Shown here: piece after piece, positions 57,844-64,000 of the stretch
How the letters are laid out: each line of letters starts with the position of its first letter
Numbering within the stretch: the stretch's first letter is position 1
Assembly (NCBI RefSeq): GCF_042657065.1
Contig: NZ_JBHSNF010000001.1
Coordinates: 124,001 to 188,000 of the forward strand
Direction of reading: 5' to 3'
Source: Rhodanobacter ginsengisoli
GTDB taxonomy: Bacteria; Pseudomonadota; Gammaproteobacteria; Xanthomonadales; Rhodanobacteraceae
Length of the DNA: 64,000 nucleotides
Notes under the pieces: model-generated
Database searches by the model: none
What the model was told of the DNA's origin: nothing
What the model saw: the letters and a program-made list of their open reading frames with translations, nothing else
Position numbers and translations under genes: made by a program

Positions 57844-60159
57844 ATGTCCGACCGCATGATCACGATCCGCAAGACCGCCGTGGCACTGGCGTTGTTTGCC
57901 GCCCTGCATGGCGCCGCCCAGGCGGCGAGTAACGATTCCGCCGCGCCGGCAGGGCCGGTCGCCGCTCCGCTGGATGCGGGTGGCACCAGGACACTCGATA
58001 CCGTCTCGGTGATCGGCCAGGGCGAGTCGCGCCAGGTGCAGCGCATCACCAGCGAGGACGTGAAGATCCTGCCACCGGGTACCAGCCCGCTGAAGGTCCT
58101 GCAGAGCAAGCCGGGCGTGCACTTCGAGTCGGCCGATCCGTTCGGCAACTACGAGTGGTCGACCCGGATCAGCCTGCGCGGCTTCAACCAGAACCGGCTG
58201 GGCTTCACCCTCGACGGCATCCCGCTGGGTGACATGAGCTACGGCAACCAGAACGGCCTGCATATCAGTCGCGCACTGATCGCCGAGAATCTCGGCGGCG
58301 CCGAGCTGGCCGAAGGCATCGGCGCACTCGGTACCCCGTCGACCAGCGACCTGGGCGGTACGGTGCAGTTCTATTCGTCCGACCCGTCGCCGGAATACGG
58401 CGTCACCGTGTCGCAGGGCTTCGGCAGCGACAGTGCCCGGCGCACCTATGCGCGGCTCGACACCGGCGACCACAACGGTTTCGCGATGTATCTGTCCGGT
58501 GCGTACAGCGACGTGGACAAGTGGAAGGGCCACGGCAGCCAGACCCAGCGCCAGTTCAACGGCAAGGCGGTCTACGACTTCGGCGACAACCATGTCGGCG
58601 CCTTGCTGACCACCTCCAGCCGCGACGAGAACGACTACCAGGACATGTCGCTGGCGCTGCAGAAGCGGCTGGGCTGGAACTGGGACAATTTCCGGCCCGA
58701 CTGGAACCGCGCCGTGGCCGTGGCGAACCAGTACCAGAGCACCGGCACGGTCTCCAACGGCGGCGTGACCAGCGTCGACGATGCCTACTACGACGCCCGC
58801 GGCCTGCGCGACGATACCGTCGCCAGCGTGTTCGGCGACTTCGCGCTGAGCCAGGACGTGCGCCTGAAGGCCACCACCTACTATCACAACGATCGCGGCC
58901 AGGGCCACTGGTTCACGCCGTATGTGGCGTCCTATCCGGGCACACCGCAGCAGACGCCGATCTCGATCCGCACCACCGAATACGGCATCGACCGCGCCGG
59001 CGTGACCGCCGCGCTCAGCTGGGACATCGGCCGTCATCATCTGGAGGCCGGTCTCTGGTACGAGGACAGCAACCACAACGTGCAGCGCAACTACTACTAC
59101 ATCACCGGTCCGATCGACGACAGCTACTTCCTGCGCGACCCGAACATCCGCCAGTTCTACCAGCACTACGAGACCGTCACGCGGCAGTTCTACGTGCAGG
59201 ACAGCTTCAAGCTGCTGGACGATCGCCTGGCCGTCGACATCGGCTTCAAGTCGCCCCACAGCAAGGTCACCGCCGCGGCCGTGCCGGGCACGCTCAGCTA
59301 CGGTACGGCCGGCAGTTACGCCGACGGCACCCTGACCGCCAGCAAGAATTTCCTGCCGCAGGTCGGCGCCAGCTACCAGCTGGGTGACGGCAACGAGCTG
59401 TTCGGTTCGTATGCGAAGAACATCGCGGCCTACCAGGCCGGCATCACCGGGCCGCTGGCCACCACCCAAGTCGCGTTCGACCTGTTCGGCAAGCAGCTCA
59501 AGCCGGAGCAGTCGCGTACGTTCGAAGGCGGCTTCCGCCGCGTCACCGACGCCTACCAGGTGTCGCTGGCCCTGTACGACGTGAAGTTCGACAACCGCCT
59601 GCTGGTGATCTCGCAGTGCTCCGGCATCGTCGGCTGCCCGGCCGGTTATGCCAACGTGGGTTCGGTCAGCAGCCGCGGTGCCGAGCTGGCGCTGAATTTC
59701 AAGCTGGCGCCCGCGCTGCACTGGTCCAATTCGCTGTCGTACAACCGCTCGCGCTATGACTCCGACTACCTCAACGGCACCACCGTGGTGGCGACCGGGG
59801 GCAAGACCGTGGTCGACAGTCCGAAGCAGCTGTTCTTCTCCGAGCTGGCCTGGACGCCCGGCGCGTGGGACCTGCGGCTGTCGGCCAATTACACCGGCAA
59901 GCGCTACTACACCTATACCAACGATGCGTCGGTGCCCTCGTTCTGGGTCGCCAATGCGGAGGCCGGCTATGACTTCGGCAAGCTGGGCTTCGCGCAGGAC
60001 CTGAAGCTGGCGCTCAACGTCACCAACCTGACCAACAAGCGCTACTTCGCCACGATCGGTTCGAACGGCTTCGTCGCCAACGACCCGAACGGCACGTTCC
60101 AGACCCTGTTGCCGGGTGCGCCGCGCGCGGCGATGCTGACCGGCACGCTGAAGTTCTGA
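57844..60159 (+). CDS. TonB-dependent outer-membrane receptor
   Basis: 771-residue receptor. The signal peptide (cut after AAQA) is followed by a TonB-box-like LDTVSVIGQGESRQVQ and a plug (residues ~65-180) with SPLKVLQSKPGVHFESADPFGNYEWSTRISLRGFNQNRLGFTLDGIPLGDMSYGN. The barrel ends ATIGSNGFVANDPNGTFQTLLPGAPRAAMLTGTLKF with the canonical terminal Phe. No STN domain. AAGGAAG lies nine bases before ATG. The YGNQNGLHISRALIAENL plug variant differs from siderophore receptors. Its position after three secreted phosphodiesterases and behind a Pho-like box suggests uptake of a phosphorus compound; this is inference. Confidence 0.88.
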   Translation: MSDRMITIRKTAVALALFAALHGAAQAASNDSAAPAGPVAAPLDAGGTRTLDTVSVIGQGESRQVQRITSEDVKILPPGTSPLKVLQSKPGVHFESADPFGNYEWSTRISLRGFNQNRLGFTLDGIPLGDMSYGNQNGLHISRALIAENLGGAELAEGIGALGTPSTSDLGGTVQFYSSDPSPEYGVTVSQGFGSDSARRTYARLDTGDHNGFAMYLSGAYSDVDKWKGHGSQTQRQFNGKAVYDFGDNHVGALLTTSSRDENDYQDMSLALQKRLGWNWDNFRPDWNRAVAVANQYQSTGTVSNGGVTSVDDAYYDARGLRDDTVASVFGDFALSQDVRLKATTYYHNDRGQGHWFTPYVASYPGTPQQTPISIRTTEYGIDRAGVTAALSWDIGRHHLEAGLWYEDSNHNVQRNYYYITGPIDDSYFLRDPNIRQFYQHYETVTRQFYVQDSFKLLDDRLAVDIGFKSPHSKVTAAAVPGTLSYGTAGSYADGTLTASKNFLPQVGASYQLGDGNELFGSYAKNIAAYQAGITGPLATTQVAFDLFGKQLKPEQSRTFEGGFRRVTDAYQVSLALYDVKFDNRLLVISQCSGIVGCPAGYANVGSVSSRGAELALNFKLAPALHWSNSLSYNRSRYDSDYLNGTTVVATGGKTVVDSPKQLFFSELAWTPGAWDLRLSANYTGKRYYTYTNDASVPSFWVANAEAGYDFGKLGFAQDLKLALNVTNLTNKRYFATIGSNGFVANDPNGTFQTLLPGAPRAAMLTGTLKF

Positions 60160-60246
60160 GGCCGCCGCGTTGAACCCATGCCCGCGGCGCACGGAAGCGC
60201 TGCGGACATGGCTATGATCGTACCGGTCTCTTCGCCGGTTGCCCGC

Positions 60247-60993
60247 ATGAACGTCTTGCCTGTTTCGATTGCCCGGGGCGCACGCCCGCGCTGGCTGGGG
60301 TTGGCCATCGCCTGCGCCGCCGCGGCCGCGATCGCCGGCGGCACGGCGATGCTGCACGATCCGGCGACGGGCTGGCGCTGGCTGCACTGGGTTTGCAAGC
60401 CGCTGGCCACCGCCCTGATTGTGTTCATGGTGTGGCGCACGCGATCGCCGCTGTCGCCACGTTACCGGCGCTGGATTGGAGCGGGTCTGGTCTGTTCGCT
60501 GGCCGGCGATGTGCTGCTGATGTTGCCACAGGATCTGTTCGTGCCCGGACTGCTGGCGTTCCTGTTCGGCCACCTGTGCTTTCTCACCGCGTTCCTGGGC
60601 GACAGCCGTTTCGCCGCGCTGCCGCTGTGGTTGCTGGCCAGCCTTGGCCTCGCAGGGCTCAATCTGTGGCTGCTGTGGGGCTCGATCGGCGCGGCATTGC
60701 GCGTGCCGGTGATCGTCTATGTGCTGGTGCTGGCCAGCATGGCCGGTCAGGCGCTGGTGCGCGCCCGGGTTTTCGCCCGGCGCGGCGATGCGCAGGCGGG
60801 CGCGGCGAGGCTGGCGGCCGCCGGCGCGCTGACGTTCATGCTCAGCGACAGCCTGCTGGCCTGGAACCGCTTCCACGCGGCGATCCCGTTGTCGGGCATC
60901 TGGGTGTTGTCGACGTATTATCTGGCCTTGTGGTGGATCGCCCGCTCGGTGCAGCGGCGCGACGCGATGGCTGAGGCGGGGGCTTCGAATTGA
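60247..60993 (+). CDS. YhhN/TMEM86-family membrane protein (lysoplasmalogenase-like)
   Basis: 248-residue inner-membrane protein with eight hydrophobic helices. YhhN/TMEM86 members hydrolyse the vinyl-ether bond of lysoplasmalogens. The family Asp residues sit in GLVCSLAGDVLLMLP and ALTFMLSDSLLAWNRF. ATG 60247 (MNVLPVSIARGARPRW) is preferred; the ORF begins earlier at 60178 without a ribosome site. Its TGA overlaps the TTG start of the AGMO-like gene by four bases, so the pair is coupled and both would act on ether lipids. Confidence 0.82.
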   Translation: MNVLPVSIARGARPRWLGLAIACAAAAAIAGGTAMLHDPATGWRWLHWVCKPLATALIVFMVWRTRSPLSPRYRRWIGAGLVCSLAGDVLLMLPQDLFVPGLLAFLFGHLCFLTAFLGDSRFAALPLWLLASLGLAGLNLWLLWGSIGAALRVPVIVYVLVLASMAGQALVRARVFARRGDAQAGAARLAAAGALTFMLSDSLLAWNRFHAAIPLSGIWVLSTYYLALWWIARSVQRRDAMAEAGASN

Positions 60994-62261
60994 ATACGCA
61001 GGAACTGATCATCACGTGGGCGACACCGTTCTTCTTCGTGTTGATCGCGATCGAGCTGATGGTGGCGCGGCTGCGCGGCCGGCGCGCCTATCGCAGCAAC
61101 GACAGCATCAACAGCATCGGCCTGGGGGTGATGTCGCAGATCGCCGGGGTGTTCCTGAAGCTGCTCACGCTGGGCATCTACGCCTGGTGCGTGGAGCATC
61201 TGGCGTTGTTCGCCCTGCCGGCGAACAGCCTGTGGGTATGGGTCAGCGGCCTCGTGCTGTACGACTTGCTGTACTACTGGCTGCACCGGATGGGGCACGA
61301 GGTGAACATCCTGTGGGCCGCGCATGTGGTGCACCACCAGAGCGAGGAATACAACCTTTCCACGGCGCTGCGCCAGACCAGCACCGGCGGCCTGCTGGGC
61401 TGGGTGTTCTACCTGCCGATGGCCGTGCTGGGCTATCCGCTCCAGGTGTTCGTGGTGATCGCGCTGATCGACCTGCTGTACCAGTTCTGGGTGCATACCG
61501 AGCAGATCGGCAAGCTGGGCTGGTTCGACCGCGTGTTCTGCTCGCCATCCAATCATCGCGCCCATCACGCCACCAACGACCGCTATCTCGACCACAACTA
61601 CGGCGGCATCCTGATCCTGTGGGATCGCCTGTTCGGTACCTTCGTCGAGGAGGATGACCGGGATCCCCCGGTCTACGGCACGCGCTCGCCGCTGCACAGC
61701 TGGAATCCGCTGTGGGCGAATGTCGAGGTGTACTGGGCCACGGCGGTGGAGGCGCATCGCGCGAGCCGCTGGCGCGACAAGCTGCAGATCTGGTTGCGTC
61801 GGCCCGGCTGGCGTCCCGTCGATGTGGCGGCGCGCTATCCCAGGCCGGACTACGACATCGGCCGCGAGATCTACAACCCGCCGATGCCGGCCGCACTGGC
61901 GACTTACTGCCTGGTGCAGTTCGCCCTGCTGCTGGGCATGGCCACGCATTTTCTCGGCCTCACCGCCCACGCCAGCCTGGGTACCCTGCTGGGCTACGCG
62001 CTGTACATGGTGGCGAGCCTCAGCGTGATCGGCGCACTGATGGAAAGCCGCCGCGCCGCGTTCTGGCTGGAAGGCGCACGCACACTGCTCACTGCCATGC
62101 TGCCGCTGCTGTTCGGTCGCTGGTTCGGGGTGGACCCTCTGGCGACCCCGGCCGCGCTGGCCCTGCTGGTGATGTTCGGCCTGAGTGCGCTGCTGTTGCC
62201 CTGGCTCGGTGTCCTGCGCGCGGCCGTGGCGGCTGCGCCGAATCAGCGCGTACCCGGCTGA
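60990..62261 (+). CDS. Fatty-acid hydroxylase/sterol-desaturase family protein, AGMO (TMEM195)-like
   Basis: 423-residue membrane protein with a di-iron His cluster: HRMGH (His99, His103), HVVHHQSEEYNLSTALRQT (His112, His115, His116) and HRAHHATND (His189, His192, His193). The stretch HEVNILWAAHVVHHQ...EYNLSTALRQ is the signature of alkylglycerol mono-oxygenase, which cleaves O-alkyl ether lipids. The start is a TTG whose TTGA overlaps the preceding stop. The C-terminal third holds four more helices. It is encoded with a lysoplasmalogenase-like protein. In animals AGMO needs tetrahydrobiopterin; the cofactor here is unknown. Confidence 0.85.
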   Translation: MNTQELIITWATPFFFVLIAIELMVARLRGRRAYRSNDSINSIGLGVMSQIAGVFLKLLTLGIYAWCVEHLALFALPANSLWVWVSGLVLYDLLYYWLHRMGHEVNILWAAHVVHHQSEEYNLSTALRQTSTGGLLGWVFYLPMAVLGYPLQVFVVIALIDLLYQFWVHTEQIGKLGWFDRVFCSPSNHRAHHATNDRYLDHNYGGILILWDRLFGTFVEEDDRDPPVYGTRSPLHSWNPLWANVEVYWATAVEAHRASRWRDKLQIWLRRPGWRPVDVAARYPRPDYDIGREIYNPPMPAALATYCLVQFALLLGMATHFLGLTAHASLGTLLGYALYMVASLSVIGALMESRRAAFWLEGARTLLTAMLPLLFGRWFGVDPLATPAALALLVMFGLSALLLPWLGVLRAAVAAAPNQRVPG

Positions 62262-62332
62262 GCGCTGCGCCCGGCACCCTCTGGATGAGGCTGCGTGTCG
62301 CGGGTGGCAATCTCCATCCGGTGTTTTCATAT

Positions 62333-62356
62333 GGACGTCTGGACGTCCATACGATG
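62333..62356. promoter_or_regulatory. MetJ-box-like triple site before the APC permease
   Basis: Three successive 8-mers, GGACGTCT, GGACGTCC and ATACGATG, resemble MetJ boxes (AGACGTCT); the first two match 7 and 6 of 8. Flanked by TTTTCAT and ATAC. Upstream of the permease -35 by about 18 bases. This is the best of three such sites in the window and suggests SAM-dependent control of the permease. Confidence 0.5.
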
Positions 62357-62374
62357 TATCTCTTTGCAGCTGCT

Positions 62375-62403
62375 CTGACGCGATCTGCGCGACTTGTTAT
62401 GAT
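62375..62403 (+). promoter_or_regulatory. Predicted promoter of the APC permease
   Basis: CTGACG (62375-62380), 17-base spacer, TATGAT (62398-62403). The predicted start is near 62410, about 20 bases before the ATG. The -10 is good and the -35 moderate. Confidence 0.55.
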
Positions 62404-62430
62404 CGGGGCTGATTTCAAGGGGATCTCAGC

Positions 62431-63924
62431 ATGGGTTTCTTCAGCAAACTGGTACGTCACAAGTCGGTAGAACAGTTGCAGGCCGAAGCCGGAAGCAGTG
62501 GCGATTTCCGCCGCGTGCTCGGGCTGTGGCAACTCACCGCGATCGGCGTCGGCGCGATCATCGGCGTCGGCGTGTTCGTGCTGGCCGGCCAGCAGGCGGC
62601 CGCCAACGCGGGTCCGGCGGTCGTGCTCAGCTTCCTCGTCGCCGGCCTGGGCAGTGGCTGCGCCGCGCTGGCGTATGCCGAGTTCTCCGGCATGATTCCG
62701 GTGACCGGCAGCGCCTATACCTACAGTTACGCGGTGCTGGGCGAACTGTTCGCCTGGATCATCGGCTGGGATCTGCTGATCGAGTACGCGCTGATCGTCG
62801 GCGTCGTGGCGATCGGCTGGTCCGGTTACGTGCAGGCGTTGCTGGAACAGGTCGTCGGCGTGCACCTGCCAGCCTGGGCACAGGGTGCCTACGATCCGTC
62901 CCATCCGGAAAACGGCAAGGTGTTCAACGTGATCGCGGCCGCGATCACCTTGCTGATCGCCTGGATGCTGACGGTGAAGACCGAGTGGGGCGCGCGGGCC
63001 AACACCGCGATCGTCACCATCAAGGTGATCGGCGTGGCGTTGGTCATCGGCGTGGGCGCGTTCTACGTGAACCCGGCCAATTGGCATCCGTTCATCCCCG
63101 CGGCGATCACCAAGGACGGGCTGACCCATTTCGGCTGGGGCGGCGTGCTGGCGGCATCGAGCATCGTGTTCTTCGCCGTGTTCGGCTACGACACCCTGAC
63201 CACCGCCGCGGAAGAATCGCGGAATCCGCAGCGCGACCTGCCGCGCGCCGTGCTGCTGTCGCTGGCGGTGTCGATGGTGCTGTACATCCTGGTTTCGCTG
63301 GTGCTGACCGGTATGGTGCCCTACCAGCAGCTGGCCGGTCCGGCGCCGGTCGACGCGGCGTTCAAGGCACTCGGGCTGGATTGGGTGCGCGGCATCATCT
63401 CGGTGGCGGCAATTGCCGGCATCACCAGCGTGATGTTCGCCTTCATGCTGGGTGCGGCGCGCATCTGGTTCGCGCTGGCGCGTGACGGACTGCTGCCGAA
63501 GTGGTTCGCCCACGTGCATCCGAGGTACGGCACGCCGGCACGCCCGACCATCATCCTGGGCGTGTTCACCGCGCTGGTCGCCGGCTTCCTGCCGATCGGC
63601 GAGGTGGCCGAGCTGGTCAACATCGGCACGCTCGCCGCGTTCATCATCATCTGCGGCTCGGTGCTGCTGCTGCGCGTTCGCAAGCCGGACCTGGAACGCC
63701 GCTTCCGCACGCCGGCGCTGTGGCTGGTGGCCCCGGTCGGCATCCTGTTCTCGCTGTTCCTGATCATCGGCTGGCCATGGTTCAGCGACGGCCAGTTCCA
63801 GCTGCTGGGCGGCCTGCCGATGATCACGATCTGGCGTTTCATCATCTGGATGGCGCTGGGACTGGGGGTCTATTTCAGTTACGGCATGTGGCACAGCAAG
63901 CTGGCCCGGCCCGACGCATCGTGA
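62431..63924 (+). CDS. APC-superfamily amino-acid permease
   Basis: 497-residue, 12-helix permease of the cationic-amino-acid/YfnA type. The substrate-binding glycine motif is LTAIGVGAIIGVGVFVLAGQ in TM1; the TM6 region is VLAASSIVFFAVFGYDTLTTAAEESRNPQRDLPRAV, and TM8 follows after IISVAAIAGITSVMFAFMLGAARIWFALARDGLLP. GGGGA nine bases before ATG supports the start. The upstream MetJ-like site suggests methionine or a related amino acid as substrate, but the sequence alone does not define it. Confidence 0.9.
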   Translation: MGFFSKLVRHKSVEQLQAEAGSSGDFRRVLGLWQLTAIGVGAIIGVGVFVLAGQQAAANAGPAVVLSFLVAGLGSGCAALAYAEFSGMIPVTGSAYTYSYAVLGELFAWIIGWDLLIEYALIVGVVAIGWSGYVQALLEQVVGVHLPAWAQGAYDPSHPENGKVFNVIAAAITLLIAWMLTVKTEWGARANTAIVTIKVIGVALVIGVGAFYVNPANWHPFIPAAITKDGLTHFGWGGVLAASSIVFFAVFGYDTLTTAAEESRNPQRDLPRAVLLSLAVSMVLYILVSLVLTGMVPYQQLAGPAPVDAAFKALGLDWVRGIISVAAIAGITSVMFAFMLGAARIWFALARDGLLPKWFAHVHPRYGTPARPTIILGVFTALVAGFLPIGEVAELVNIGTLAAFIIICGSVLLLRVRKPDLERRFRTPALWLVAPVGILFSLFLIIGWPWFSDGQFQLLGGLPMITIWRFIIWMALGLGVYFSYGMWHSKLARPDAS

Positions 63925-63930
63925 ACCGTT

Positions 63931-64000
63931 TCAGGCCGGGTGGCCGCTGCTGACCACCCGGTCGCGACCGCCGATCTTGGCCTGACGCATGGCCAGGTCG
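63931..64000 (-). CDS. C-terminal end of a GGDEF-domain protein, cut by window edge
   Basis: The last 22 codons and TGA of a minus-strand gene read DLAMRQAKIGGRDRVVSSGH, the typical end of a GGDEF domain (ADxAMYxAKxxGRNRV). The rest lies beyond the window. Convergent with the permease gene. Confidence 0.72.
   Translation of the reverse strand, partial: DLAMRQAKIGGRDRVVSSGHPA

Noticed and set aside
57724..60876. Minus-strand ORF of 1050 codons
   Set aside because: Shadow of the TonB receptor and of the YhhN-like gene.

Overview
The window is high-GC, gene-dense DNA from a gammaproteobacterium. Gene content and order point to the Xanthomonadales/Lysobacterales, most likely Rhodanobacteraceae (Rhodanobacter/Dyella-like): many TonB-dependent receptors, two VPS10/Asp-box proteins, a bioB-bioF-trhO-bioH-bioC block, and one large branched-chain amino-acid operon. 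The genus is inferred; no rRNA or other marker gene lies in the window. No tRNA, rRNA, CRISPR array, prophage or intact insertion sequence was seen. Most long antisense ORFs are shadows caused by the high GC content.

Layout. 1-5.2 kb: a truncated VPS10-like protein, translationally coupled to a LolA-like protein, then a divergent TonB receptor. 5.3-9.9 kb: an anti-sigma/ECF sigma pair facing a subtilisin, an Ala/Gly-rich exported protein with a tandem repeat in its signal peptide, and an outer-membrane barrel. 10.1-13.3 kb: a second VPS10-like protein. 13.35-18.26 kb (minus): biotin operon bioB-bioF-trhO-bioH-bioC, in which a palindromic repeat element supplies the C-terminal tail of TrhO. 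18.4-21.8 kb: small membrane protein, comF, a REP pair, ubiA and a diguanylate cyclase. 21.8-35.0 kb (minus): leader peptide, leuA-ilvE-leuC-leuD-leuB, terminator structures, then ilvD-ilvC-ilvG-ilvM-ilvA. 35.1-40.4 kb (minus): a GT-C-like membrane protein, then thrC, thrB and hom behind a threonine-rich leader peptide. 40.6-48.1 kb: outer-membrane barrel plus TlpA-like protein, a FecI/FecR/TonB-receptor signalling operon, and a V4R-like protein behind an FNR-type site. 48.2-60.2 kb: a phosphodiester-scavenging region (CpdB lipoprotein, LtaS/OpgB-like transferase, two alkaline-phosphatase-superfamily phosphodiesterases, GlpQ, TonB receptor) with two Pho-box-like sites. 60.2-62.3 kb: a coupled YhhN/TMEM86 and AGMO/TMEM195-like pair, suggesting ether-lipid turnover. 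62.4-64 kb: an APC permease and the end of a GGDEF gene.

How it works together. Almost the whole pathway from threonine to isoleucine, and from pyruvate to valine and leucine, is encoded on one strand across two transcription units. Each unit begins with a leader peptide carrying control codons: Leu/Val/Ile for leu-ilv and Thr for thr. The two leader promoters are nearly identical, and both place the predicted transcription start at the leader AUG. This suggests leaderless translation of both attenuator peptides and is the most specific regulatory observation here. Many neighbouring genes in these operons overlap by four bases (ATGA/GTGA), indicating translational coupling.
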